NCBI GenBank assembly: GCA_016783865.1
Contig: JADHVS010000195.1
Coordinates: forward strand, 1 to 8,294
Direction of reading: 5' to 3'
DNA from: Bacteroidales bacterium
Lineage (GTDB): Bacteria; Bacteroidota; Bacteroidia; Bacteroidales; SM23-62
Length of the DNA stretch: 8,294 bases
The translations under genes were made by a program, and so were the position numbers. Under the pieces are notes generated by a model. The model was given only the letters and a program-made list of their open reading frames with translations. It was not told the origin of the DNA and did no database searches. This document shows, in pieces, positions 1-6,490 of the stretch; positions within the stretch are counted from its first letter, which is position 1; each line of letters begins with the position of its first letter.

Positions 1-279
1 TAATTTCGCCTTTTCAAATTTTAATTTAAGTTCCAGGTTTTCTCCAACTCTGAATACTGATTCAAAATCTTTTATTCGATTTAATCTGACTAAAATCCTT
101 ATCAGGCTTTCAACCGTTGTCGATTTCCCCGATTCTATCAGGCTGATAGTAGAAACACTTAATCCGACTTCTTCACTCATTTCTTTTTGAGTAAGGTTGT
201 GTTGAAGCCTTATTTTTTTAAGCCTTTTGCCTATTTCTTTTAATATTTCCTGCTCTGTTAGAAACAACCAATTATCCAT
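1..279 (-). CDS. HipB-like XRE-family helix-turn-helix regulator (3' end cut by window edge)
   Basis: Reading the minus strand from the ATG at 277-279 gives 93 codons open to base 1, starting MDNWLFLTEQEILKEIGKRL. Residues about 12-67 form an XRE/Cro-type helix-turn-helix: KEIGKRLKKIRLQ (helix 1), LTQKEMSEEVGLS (helix 2 and turn), STISLIESGK (recognition helix), then a helix VESLIRILVRL. The arrangement 'TEQEILKEIGKRLK...LTQ...S.ISLIESGKS' followed by a short hydrophilic tail is what I know of HipB-type antitoxins of Bacteroidota, which are usually about 100-120 aa and sit just upstream of hipA. Its expected role is DNA binding and autorepression, with neutralisation of a HipA kinase if one is present. 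Only a few residues should be missing. The partner gene is off the left edge, so a stand-alone XRE regulator remains possible. No Shine-Dalgarno motif precedes the start, and the upstream DNA is AT-rich. Confidence 0.85.
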   Translation of the reverse strand, partial: MDNWLFLTEQEILKEIGKRLKKIRLQHNLTQKEMSEEVGLSVSTISLIESGKSTTVESLIRILVRLNRIKDFESVFRVGENLELKLKFEKAKL

Positions 280-591
280 TAAGTCTGATTTAAATATTAA
301 AATATAAGTAATTAAATAAATAATTTATAAGGAACTATTAATATTTAATAAGTTAATTCAAAGATAATGAAAGAATTTTAATTAATAAAATAGTAATAGT
401 TAAATACGATTTTGGTATTCTACTATTAATCTATAATAAATTTAGGGAGTATTTTGATAATCAGCATTAACAACTGCTTAACTTAACTCAGTGTCCTGAT
501 TAATGAGGAAAGAACATTTCTTTGAGAAATACATTCACAGTTACTTTGTCATTTGAACCTGGCAGTCCTGAGATATAATTAAGAAAACAAA
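280..591. other. AT-rich intergenic region upstream of the HTH gene
   Basis: About 310 bp without a convincing gene lie between the start of the HTH gene and the end of the T9SS cargo gene. The half next to the HTH gene (about 290-440) is extremely AT-rich and should hold its promoter. A 7-bp inverted repeat AATAGTA/TACTATT lies near 389-435, with arms about 25 bp apart, and could be an operator, but at this AT content it may be chance. The half next to the cargo gene shows only weak AT-rich hairpins near 509-530. I see no RNA gene here. Confidence 0.6.
359..366 (-). promoter_or_regulatory. Candidate Bacteroidota -7 box (TATCTTTG) for the HTH gene
   Basis: On the minus strand this reads TATCTTTG, a full match to the TAnnTTTG -7 consensus of Bacteroidota sigma-ABfr promoters. 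A start site a few bases downstream would leave a leader of about 70 nt before the ATG at 279. No clear TTTG-type -33 element is seen at the expected spacing, only a TTTT run around 387-390. It is therefore a consensus match in a plausible place, not a proven promoter. Confidence 0.35.
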
Positions 592-1752
592 TTAATGATT
601 AATTATGGAGAATCGGCCCGACAGAAGCACTTCCTTATTCTGAAAAGAATAAATGTAAATCCCCGGCACAAATTGCTTTGGAATATCCAGCTGTTTTTCG
701 CCATTCAGTCTAAATGCGCCCACCAGAGATCCATTGGTACTATAAATCCTGAATTCAGAATCGGAAGTATTCAAATCCATTAAATCCACTACCACGAGAT
801 CATATTTTTCTCTAATAGCAATAGAATTTTTCTCAGATATTCTGTTGTTTACACCATCCGGAATAACGGTAACCTGGCAACTGCCGGAGGCTTTGCATCC
901 GGCTGAGTCAGTCAATGTTAATTCATAAGTTGTTGTTGTCACCGGACTTGCCCAGGGATTTTCAATGGTTGAATCGGACAGGCTTTCAAAAGGTGTCCAG
1001 TTATAGTTATAAGGAAGTATACCCCCGTCAATGCAGTGATGAAGTTGAACACTGTCGCCTGCGGCTATTGTCTCTCTGCATTCTCCCAGGCAGAATATAA
1101 AGTCAGAGAAAATAACCGATACTGAATCCACATCGATGGAATCATTGCTGTCGGTCAACTGGAGATGGAACGTAATCGTATCGTTAATCCCTTTGAATGA
1201 TGGATTGGCAACTGTTGTGTCATTAAGAAACAACGAAGCGTAAAAAATATGGCTCCTGACCTGAATTTCACACGACCAGGAATAGGAGTATGGGGGTGTT
1301 CCACCCCGGGCCGTCGGATTTCCGCCAAGCGTTACCTCATACAGGTTTGAAGAACAAAAAATGGTATCATTCCCGGCATCGGCAACCAAAGGGAAACCGC
1401 CCGGAGGTGCAATAGTGAAATTATCGCTCACATCTTCATAATCATCACCCACATTGTCCTGCACGATCCTGATTTTACCCTGCACTGTTATAATATCTGG
1501 TACTATCCACCGGTAACTCATTATCTCCACTGATATATCAACCTGTATGGTGTCCCAGGCTGATCCGCCATCACTTGAAAAATAAAGATCCCAATTCTGT
1601 GTATCATGGCTAACTATTTCTTCCCACCTTATCAGTACAGTATCACCCGGATTAAAAGTTTCACCTCCGGTTGGATGCAACAATCCAACATGAGCATGTG
1701 TTTGATATGCTATGGTCACCTGTACCAGTAGTATGAATGCAATTTTTTTCAT
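592..1752 (-). CDS. T9SS type A sorting domain protein with PKD/SprB-like repeats, secreted
   Basis: This is a 386-aa exported protein. Residues 1-20 are a signal peptide (MKKIAFILLVQVTIAYQTHA) with probable cleavage after Thr-His-Ala, which would make His21 the mature N-terminus. Residues about 21-116 form a beta-rich domain of the type 'P.GGE.F..GDTV.I.W ... DLYFS.DGG..W ... VSDNFTI', resembling Ser/Thr-rich Kre9/KNH-like modules. Residues about 122-216 and 218-297 are two PKD- or SprB-like repeats (GGTPPYSYSWS; GGILPYNYNW then TTTTYELTLTDSAGC). Residues about 315-386 fit a T9SS C-terminal signal (FRIYSTNGSLV, then FVPGIYIYSF, then GRFSI). The family knowledge predicts transport across the outer membrane by the T9SS and surface attachment or release. 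No catalytic motif is seen, so adhesion or scaffolding is a guess. It lies 36 nt downstream of the lipoprotein gene on the same strand and is probably co-transcribed. Confidence 0.88.
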   Translation of the reverse strand: MKKIAFILLVQVTIAYQTHAHVGLLHPTGGETFNPGDTVLIRWEEIVSHDTQNWDLYFSSDGGSAWDTIQVDISVEIMSYRWIVPDIITVQGKIRIVQDNVGDDYEDVSDNFTIAPPGGFPLVADAGNDTIFCSSNLYEVTLGGNPTARGGTPPYSYSWSCEIQVRSHIFYASLFLNDTTVANPSFKGINDTITFHLQLTDSNDSIDVDSVSVIFSDFIFCLGECRETIAAGDSVQLHHCIDGGILPYNYNWTPFESLSDSTIENPWASPVTTTTYELTLTDSAGCKASGSCQVTVIPDGVNNRISEKNSIAIREKYDLVVVDLMDLNTSDSEFRIYSTNGSLVGAFRLNGEKQLDIPKQFVPGIYIYSFQNKEVLLSGRFSIINH

Positions 1753-1788
1753 TGCAAACGAAAGTCAGATATGCTTATAGATATTCAA

Positions 1789-2994
1789 TTAATCAATAAT
1801 TGTAATGGATTTTATTCGTGTCGGTTCTTCTGAACTGAATTCATAATACTCGATTACAATATCATTCTGATTCAGGCTGTCGTTGCCAAACAACATTCTT
1901 AAATCACAGTTTACCCCGTTCTGGATTGAAGTAAATACCTGCGACCTCTCAGAAAAGTTATAGTCGGAAATCACCCAGTTTACCGGGCTGCTGACTGAAT
2001 AGAACCACAGTCCATTTTTCATGATAATCTTCAATGATCCGTTTTCCGGAAGGTTGGCTGCGAAACTGTAATCCTGATCCGGGCGGAAGGTGTCTTTTTC
2101 CAGGCAAAGAATGTTTTCACCATAATTTCCTGTTACCGGATATTCTATTAAACCTTCAATCTTAAAATCTGAACTATCAAGGAAATGTTGAATGTATTCC
2201 TCAAAATCCGGAATTGAGTACTCCATTCCGATATCATTATAATGACTTTCTATGTTTTCGCGTATAGCTGATAAATTCAATGATTGTGCATGACTGATTA
2301 AATCACTTTGAACAGCCGGATCATCAAGCACCCCATCTGAAGAAATATCTGTAATGAAATTGGCCATGAGAAGTGACAGATCCGCTGTCGATCTGTACCC
2401 TTGAAAGATTACAGATATTGCCAGCAATATTGAATTTCCCTCCCCTGCCCGGGAAATATCAAGATTCTCGGATTCTGTATCATCCGGTTTATCCATCTCA
2501 AAGATTTCAAGGATCTCCCGGAGTGCCTGGCTTTTTGCTTCCCAAAAAGATTTGCCTTCAGACAGTAAATATTCAACCCTTGCTTTTTCCAGATGTGAAA
2601 GGATATTAATGTTCAGGCTGTTTTTGTCCGACAGGTCTGAAAGGGCATATAAAGTCAATTGTGAAGAAGAATTATCACCCGTTATTTCATCGAAATAATA
2701 TCCATTTGCATTAATCAGCACATACTGGCTGATGAACTCGATATAATCAATTTCATATGATCCCTGATTGTTTTCAATGTTCGAGGTAATATTCCTGCCT
2801 GTCTGATTGAAATCTGAATTCAGTTCAGATAATAATATTGAGGTACCATTATTAAACGGTCCTTTCTGGGCAAAACCTGTAATTTTTTCTTTGCTGATCG
2901 GGGTAATATCTGATTTATCATCATCCTTGGTGCAGTTAAACAGGCACAGGAGGATGATCACTGGCATAATGTAATTACAAATCTTCAGTTTCAT
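1789..2994 (-). CDS. Surface-exposed lipoprotein of unknown function with 'QKGPF' N-terminal domain
   Basis: This is a 401-aa predicted lipoprotein. The signal is MKLKICNYIMPVIILLCLFNC with Cys21 as the lipidated residue (lipobox LFNC). It is followed by TKDDDKSD, which fits the acidic lipoprotein export signal that sends Bacteroidota lipoproteins to the cell surface. Residues about 37-118 are beta-rich and begin GFAQKGPFNNGTSILLSELN, a motif I recognise from a recurrent family of uncharacterised Bacteroidota lipoproteins. Residues about 119-275 look mostly helical (LSHLEKARVEYLLSEGKSF). Residues 280-401 return to beta-strand character and end without a sorting domain. The start was chosen because it gives a proper lipoprotein signal; there is no Shine-Dalgarno motif. 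The nearest -7-like match upstream is TAGTATTG at 3071-3078, one base off consensus. It is the first gene of a likely two-gene unit with the T9SS cargo protein. No enzymatic motif is visible. Confidence 0.85.
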   Translation of the reverse strand: MKLKICNYIMPVIILLCLFNCTKDDDKSDITPISKEKITGFAQKGPFNNGTSILLSELNSDFNQTGRNITSNIENNQGSYEIDYIEFISQYVLINANGYYFDEITGDNSSSQLTLYALSDLSDKNSLNINILSHLEKARVEYLLSEGKSFWEAKSQALREILEIFEMDKPDDTESENLDISRAGEGNSILLAISVIFQGYRSTADLSLLMANFITDISSDGVLDDPAVQSDLISHAQSLNLSAIRENIESHYNDIGMEYSIPDFEEYIQHFLDSSDFKIEGLIEYPVTGNYGENILCLEKDTFRPDQDYSFAANLPENGSLKIIMKNGLWFYSVSSPVNWVISDYNFSERSQVFTSIQNGVNCDLRMLFGNDSLNQNDIVIEYYEFSSEEPTRIKSITIID

Positions 2995-3129
2995 CTTAAA
3001 AAGTTTATAATGAAGTTAAAACCTGAGAATAACTGTAAGTGAGAGTATATGCAAGTTACTAAATATCTATCAATACTATATCGAAAGAATGTTCCGCCGT
3101 GTGAGGACCAAGGTGATTGAAAGATCCTG

Positions 3130-3180
3130 AAAAAACAGACTCCCTGGGAATCCACATCCCTCACCGGTGATTTCTGTTTT
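3130..3180 (-). terminator. Hairpin with T-run, candidate terminator for the peptidase unit
   Basis: AAAACAGA at 3132-3139 and TCTGTTTT at 3173-3180 are perfect 8-bp inverted arms. On the minus strand the second arm runs into six consecutive T's (3135 to 3130), as in an intrinsic terminator. The 33 bp between the arms include the 10-bp palindrome TCACCGGTGA (3161-3170) and TCCCTGGGA (3141-3149), so more than one fold is possible. It lies about 80-130 nt past the peptidase stop codon and before the lipoprotein gene. The arms are AT-rich and the loop is long, so the strength is uncertain. Confidence 0.4.
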
Positions 3181-3220
3181 AACCCTCCGGAGGAATAAGC
3201 AGAGAGCATGGGGCATGTGG

Positions 3221-3260
3221 GATATGGATTCCCGCCTTTGCGGGAATGATACACCATATC
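3221..3260. repeat. Two-part palindrome of the dispersed ATTCCCGC/GCGGGAAT type
   Basis: An inner perfect 8-bp stem, ATTCCCGC (3228-3235) with GCGGGAAT (3240-3247), closes a CTTT loop. An outer 7-bp stem, GATATGG (3221-3227) with CCATATC (3254-3260), continues it after a 6-nt bulge on one side. Together 15 bp can pair. The core GGATTCCCGCCTTTGCGGGA is the well-known dispersed intergenic palindrome whose accidental translations read 'DSRLRGNDT' or 'IPAKAGI'; here the plus-strand reading is DSRLCGNDT. The outer right arm reaches into the stop codon (3259-3261) of the peptidase. There is no T-run after it, so it is more likely a REP/MITE-like element than a plain terminator. Assignment to a repeat family is from memory of the motif. 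Confidence 0.7.
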
Positions 3261-5112
3261 AGTTGTCTCCAAAGGCACTTTTCCAGGCCTCATTCCCTCC
3301 CACAACAGGTAAGGTTAGCAGAGTCCCGTCCAGGTCTATAGTTAATTCAGTTCCGGATTCGGGATGGATCGTAAATTGTTTATCGCTTGAAAAAATCATC
3401 AGCCCGATCTGCTGCCCTTTATGTATGATCTGGTCATCGGGGATTAAATCAAACGATACTTCATAAAACTTACCTGGTTCTAATGGTTCACTTTCAGTTA
3501 AGGATTTGTAGTTCTGGGGATCGGCCCAGCCGCGGGTAATGATATTGTCCGTTTTCGGTGTCTTCCTTCCTCCTTCCCAGGGCAATGAAATCATCCAGAC
3601 CGAAAGATTAGCTGCCGGTTTACTGCTGGCAAGTCTGATCGTGATGCGCGGGACACCAGAAATATGAACATTATCAGTTAATGGTTCGGTTGCATAAATA
3701 AGCCGGTGTTCCTGGCCTTTTCCTTTGGCCATCTTTTTTCCTGAGAAAGAATAATCATCCACCAGGGATTCCGTCCCCTGGCTTTCCGGTTTTTCTGAAA
3801 CCAGTTGTCCCTGTTCCGGATTGCCGGCCTTCATATAAAGCGTAACATCGTATGCTTCCGGATTCGGATAGCCCTCGTATGGTGTTGGATTACTTCTCGG
3901 ATCATATTCGCGGACTATCCATGCCCTGGGATCATCCTCCACACCATTTTCTACTCCATGTAAATAATGCGTGAACCACCTGTTCATCATGCCCAGGGGC
4001 GGCGGGCCGCCGTGACCGTACTGGTGGTAGTAGATCTGTACAGGCAAGCCTTTCTCCTTTGCGGCTTTATAAAACCGGTAGCTGTGCTCCGGCATCACGT
4101 TCCAGTCATTGAAACCATGCGACATGAGCATGGCTGCTTTCATGGGCCCAATATCGTTCAGGAGATCCCGGCTGTCCCAGAACTCATTGTAATCCCCGGT
4201 GATCCTGTCCATACCTGCTGCCAGCTCCCCGTTGCGGATAACGGAATCACTATAGGCCCTCTTTTCTTCGAAACCGCTGTGAATAAAATCGTAAAGCACA
4301 TCCATGTCTTCCCCGAGGTAGCCGCCGGGCGACCTCACCAGGCCGTTCGACCTGTAGTAGTGATAATATGAAGTTCCCGGAGAAACAGGGATTATCGCTT
4401 CAAGTCCGTCTACCCCGGTAGTTGCAGCCGCCACTGCCAGCGTACCATTATATGAGGTTCCGGTCATCCCTACCTTCCCCGAGCACCAGTAGGCCTCTAC
4501 TTTCTCATTTCCATCGTGTGCGGTATACCCGTGCGCCCTGCCGCATAACCAGTCGATGACCGCCTTTTGCGCCAGGGATTCATTGTCCCCGCCACAGGTG
4601 GGCGATCCGTCCGACATCCCCGTCCCGGGAGACGAAGAATGCACGACAATATATCCCCGCGGGATCCAGGTCCTGGTTTGTGATCCTGATAATTCAGGCC
4701 TTTTCTCCCTGTGCCTTATATGCGGTTGTTTTCTTTCCTTTTCAGGCAATTCCCCTAATTCATGTTCAACATCCCAGCCTTCGAAAAGCTTCCACCAGGC
4801 AACGCCGGCATAATAGGGACTCGATTCATAGATCACTGGCAGTTTCAGGCCTTCGGTTTCGGTCTGGTAAGGCCGGGTAACCGAGGTATGCATCCTGTCC
4901 GGTTTGCCGTCTCCGTCTGTATCGAATTCCGTTTCCACCCAGAGATCATGAGTGATCCATAGTTTATGATCACTGAATCCGGGGACTATCTGGGCTTCCC
5001 CGTTCTCAAAAACAGGAACCGTTTTTTCGTCAGTAGTGACTTCGCTTTGCTGTGCGTTAACACTGAAGGGTATAACTAATAAAATCACAAAACAGAAGGT
5101 GAGTTTTTTCAT
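3259..5112 (-). CDS. Secreted S15-family peptidase (Xaa-Pro dipeptidyl-peptidase/CocE-like hydrolase)
   Basis: This is a 617-aa protein with signal peptide MKKLTFCFVILLVIPFSVNA, cleaved before QQ, so it should act in the periplasm or outside the cell. Residues about 45-400 form the alpha/beta-hydrolase domain. The nucleophile is Ser220 in GMTGTSYNG, the acid is probably Asp336 in SHGFNDWN, and the base is probably His367 in YHQYGHGG. The stretch WIPRGYIVVHSSSPGTGMSDG before the nucleophile, AVIDWLCGRAHGY, and ATTGVDGLEAI after it are typical of PepX-type members rather than short cocaine-esterase types. Residues about 455-609 form the C-terminal beta-sandwich of this family. Expected activity is release of Xaa-Pro dipeptides from peptide N-termini; ester or amide hydrolysis is an alternative, since S15 and CocE share the fold. 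The length is normal and all triad residues are present. It follows the small lipoprotein gene by 43 nt on the same strand. Confidence 0.88.
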   Translation of the reverse strand: MKKLTFCFVILLVIPFSVNAQQSEVTTDEKTVPVFENGEAQIVPGFSDHKLWITHDLWVETEFDTDGDGKPDRMHTSVTRPYQTETEGLKLPVIYESSPYYAGVAWWKLFEGWDVEHELGELPEKERKQPHIRHREKRPELSGSQTRTWIPRGYIVVHSSSPGTGMSDGSPTCGGDNESLAQKAVIDWLCGRAHGYTAHDGNEKVEAYWCSGKVGMTGTSYNGTLAVAAATTGVDGLEAIIPVSPGTSYYHYYRSNGLVRSPGGYLGEDMDVLYDFIHSGFEEKRAYSDSVIRNGELAAGMDRITGDYNEFWDSRDLLNDIGPMKAAMLMSHGFNDWNVMPEHSYRFYKAAKEKGLPVQIYYHQYGHGGPPPLGMMNRWFTHYLHGVENGVEDDPRAWIVREYDPRSNPTPYEGYPNPEAYDVTLYMKAGNPEQGQLVSEKPESQGTESLVDDYSFSGKKMAKGKGQEHRLIYATEPLTDNVHISGVPRITIRLASSKPAANLSVWMISLPWEGGRKTPKTDNIITRGWADPQNYKSLTESEPLEPGKFYEVSFDLIPDDQIIHKGQQIGLMIFSSDKQFTIHPESGTELTIDLDGTLLTLPVVGGNEAWKSAFGDN

Positions 5113-5150
5113 TTTGCTGTGATTTGCTGAATGTTAATCAAAGACGTTCT

Positions 5151-5158
5151 CAAAGTTA
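5151..5158 (-). promoter_or_regulatory. Candidate -7 box (TAACTTTG) just upstream of the peptidase gene
   Basis: On the minus strand this reads TAACTTTG, a full match to TAnnTTTG, and it overlaps the stop codon of the small lipoprotein. A start site just downstream would give a leader of about 33 nt before the peptidase ATG at 5112, so the peptidase might have its own promoter. No -33 TTTG element is seen at the usual spacing, so this rests on one 8-base match. Confidence 0.27.
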
Positions 5159-5314
5159 ATAATTTGTTGAATCCTGCGAGCGCATTGTCTTCGCCTTTCG
5201 CCAGACCAGGTTTATATCTTCAGGGAGGTCATTCTCAGGTGCCTTGCAGGAGGAAATAATGAACAGGCATAACATAACAATGACCAATGGGAATGGTGAA
5301 CCGGATATTTTCAT
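5156..5314 (-). CDS. Small predicted lipoprotein, 52 aa, 30-residue mature peptide
   Basis: Reading the minus strand from the ATG at 5312-5314 gives 52 codons ending with TAA at 5156-5158. Residues 1-22 are a lipoprotein signal: MKISG, then a hydrophobic run PLVIVMLCLFII, then SSC with Cys23 as the lipidated residue. The mature part would be only 30 residues, beginning CKAPENDLPEDINLVWRKAK and ending DSTNY. It is acidic just after the Cys and then basic. I do not recognise a family. The well-formed lipobox, the start close to the divergent radical SAM promoter, and the 43-nt gap to the same-strand peptidase argue that it is a real gene and the first in that unit. It may be an accessory or anchor for the peptidase, or the degraded front of a once longer lipoprotein; neither can be told from the sequence. 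Confidence 0.62.
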   Translation of the reverse strand: MKISGSPFPLVIVMLCLFIISSCKAPENDLPEDINLVWRKAKTMRSQDSTNY

Positions 5315-5364
5315 TTTTATACTCTTAATACAGCAACAAGTTAAGAATTTATATTTTTATATCC

Positions 5365-6483
5365 ATGTATAAAGAGATCCGGGCCAAAAGCCTGCTGAGA
5401 AAACAAAAAAAAGTTGATTCCTGGTTTTTATCCAGGTATGGGATGAACCTGTACCGGGGATGTGAGCATAATTGCACCTATTGTGACGGAAGGGCGGAAA
5501 GGTATTATGTGGAAGGGGAATTTGGGAAGGAGGTAAGCGTTAAGGTCAATGCACCTGAAATCATCGACCGCGAACTTAACCCGCAACGAAAAAGAAAACC
5601 GCTCAGGAAGGGGATCATTGTCCTGGGCGGGGGAGTGGGTGACAGTTACCAGCCTGCAGAAGAAAAGTACAGGATTAGCAGGAAAGTCCTTCATATAATT
5701 AAAAAATACCGGTTCCCGGTGCATATACTTACCAAGTCTGCCCGGGTGCTCGACGACCTGGAATTGCTGAAAGAGATGAATGAGCAGTCGGGCGTGCTGG
5801 TCAGTTTCAGCCTTTCGACCGCCGATGATGACCTGGCGTCAAGATTTGAGCCCTGTGCCTCGCCACCTTCCGAGCGGCTTGCTGCCCTGAAAACCTTACG
5901 CAGTGCAGGCATAACATCCGGCGTTTTCCTGATGCCGGTTATTCCGTTTCTATCCGATACCCCGTCCATGGTCGACCACAGCCTTGAAAAAGCTAAAGAA
6001 GCCGGAGCCAAATATGCTCTTTTTGGCGGGATGACGCTAAAGGAGGGTCGTCAACAGGATTTTTTTTATGAAGAATTGATAAAATATTTCCCGGAAATCA
6101 TTTCCTATTATCAGCAGATTTACAGCGGGGATCAGTGGGGAAATGCATCGAAAGAATATTATGAAACGGCCCACCAGGTGTTTCGCGACATGAATGCAGT
6201 GCACAAGCTTCCAAAGAGGATCCCGTTGCATTTTGCCAGGGAGTGGCTGCCAATGGAAGACCAGGTGGTTATACTGCTGGAGCAGCTGCATTACCTGAAC
6301 CGGCTGAAGGGGTTAAAATCAACATTCGGATCGGCGGCTTACCGGATCAGCGAGCGGATAGAACACAATATTGAACTGGATTATAAAACCATTGATGGGG
6401 TCGGGAAGGTTACGGGTAACTATATTCGTGAATGGATCCAATATGGGCGTTGCAGATATTATGAGCAGCTTCTCGTAGAATGA
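5365..6483 (+). CDS. SPL-family radical SAM protein (Rv2578c/SplB-like)
   Basis: This is a 372-aa protein with the radical SAM cluster motif CX3CX2C at Cys33, Cys37 and Cys40 (YRGCEHNCTYCDGRAERYY), which would bind a [4Fe-4S] cluster and SAM. The context 'YRGCEHNCTYCD', a glycine-rich ILVLGGGVGDSYQPAE-like segment (residues 84-99), FSLSTADDDLASRFEPCASP (148-167) and GVFLMPVIPFLSD (186-198) match the COG1533 group related to spore photoproduct lyase. The substrate of this group is not established for most members; DNA repair by analogy with SplB is only an inference. Residues about 340-360 (DYKTIDGVGKVTGNYIREWI) resemble a helix-hairpin-helix. The ATG is preceded by an AT-rich leader without a Shine-Dalgarno motif. 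It is divergent from the small lipoprotein, with 50 bp between the two starts, and convergent with the WG-repeat gene. It looks intact. Confidence 0.87.
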   Translation: MYKEIRAKSLLRKQKKVDSWFLSRYGMNLYRGCEHNCTYCDGRAERYYVEGEFGKEVSVKVNAPEIIDRELNPQRKRKPLRKGIIVLGGGVGDSYQPAEEKYRISRKVLHIIKKYRFPVHILTKSARVLDDLELLKEMNEQSGVLVSFSLSTADDDLASRFEPCASPPSERLAALKTLRSAGITSGVFLMPVIPFLSDTPSMVDHSLEKAKEAGAKYALFGGMTLKEGRQQDFFYEELIKYFPEIISYYQQIYSGDQWGNASKEYYETAHQVFRDMNAVHKLPKRIPLHFAREWLPMEDQVVILLEQLHYLNRLKGLKSTFGSAAYRISERIEHNIELDYKTIDGVGKVTGNYIREWIQYGRCRYYEQLLVE

Positions 6484-6490
6484 AGAAATG

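Noticed and set aside
509..530. Overlapping hairpins AAAGAA-CAT-TTCTTT and ATTTCT-TTG-AGAAAT downstream of the T9SS cargo gene
   Set aside because: Each stem is 6 bp and almost all A-T, with no T-run after it on the minus strand, so I cannot support a terminator or switch here.
2991..3305. Minus-strand frame of 104 codons overlapping the peptidase and lipoprotein ends
   Set aside because: It runs through the palindromic repeat and terminator-like region, gives the typical false translation of that repeat (SRKGGNPYP), and overlaps the real peptidase 3' end in another frame.
3167..3466. Plus-strand frame of 99 codons starting in the repeat region
   Set aside because: It contains DSRLCGNDT, the plus-strand false translation of the dispersed palindrome, and continues antisense to the peptidase gene.
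3967..4371. Plus-strand frame of 134 codons antisense to the peptidase
   Set aside because: It lies wholly within a well-supported peptidase domain on the other strand and has no recognisable domain or signal; it is open because of the codon composition of the real gene.
5323..5346. Inverted repeat TCTTAA/TTAAGA between the divergent small lipoprotein and radical SAM starts
   Set aside because: Six-base A-T-rich arms 12 bp apart are expected by chance in such DNA; it could be an operator but nothing else supports it.
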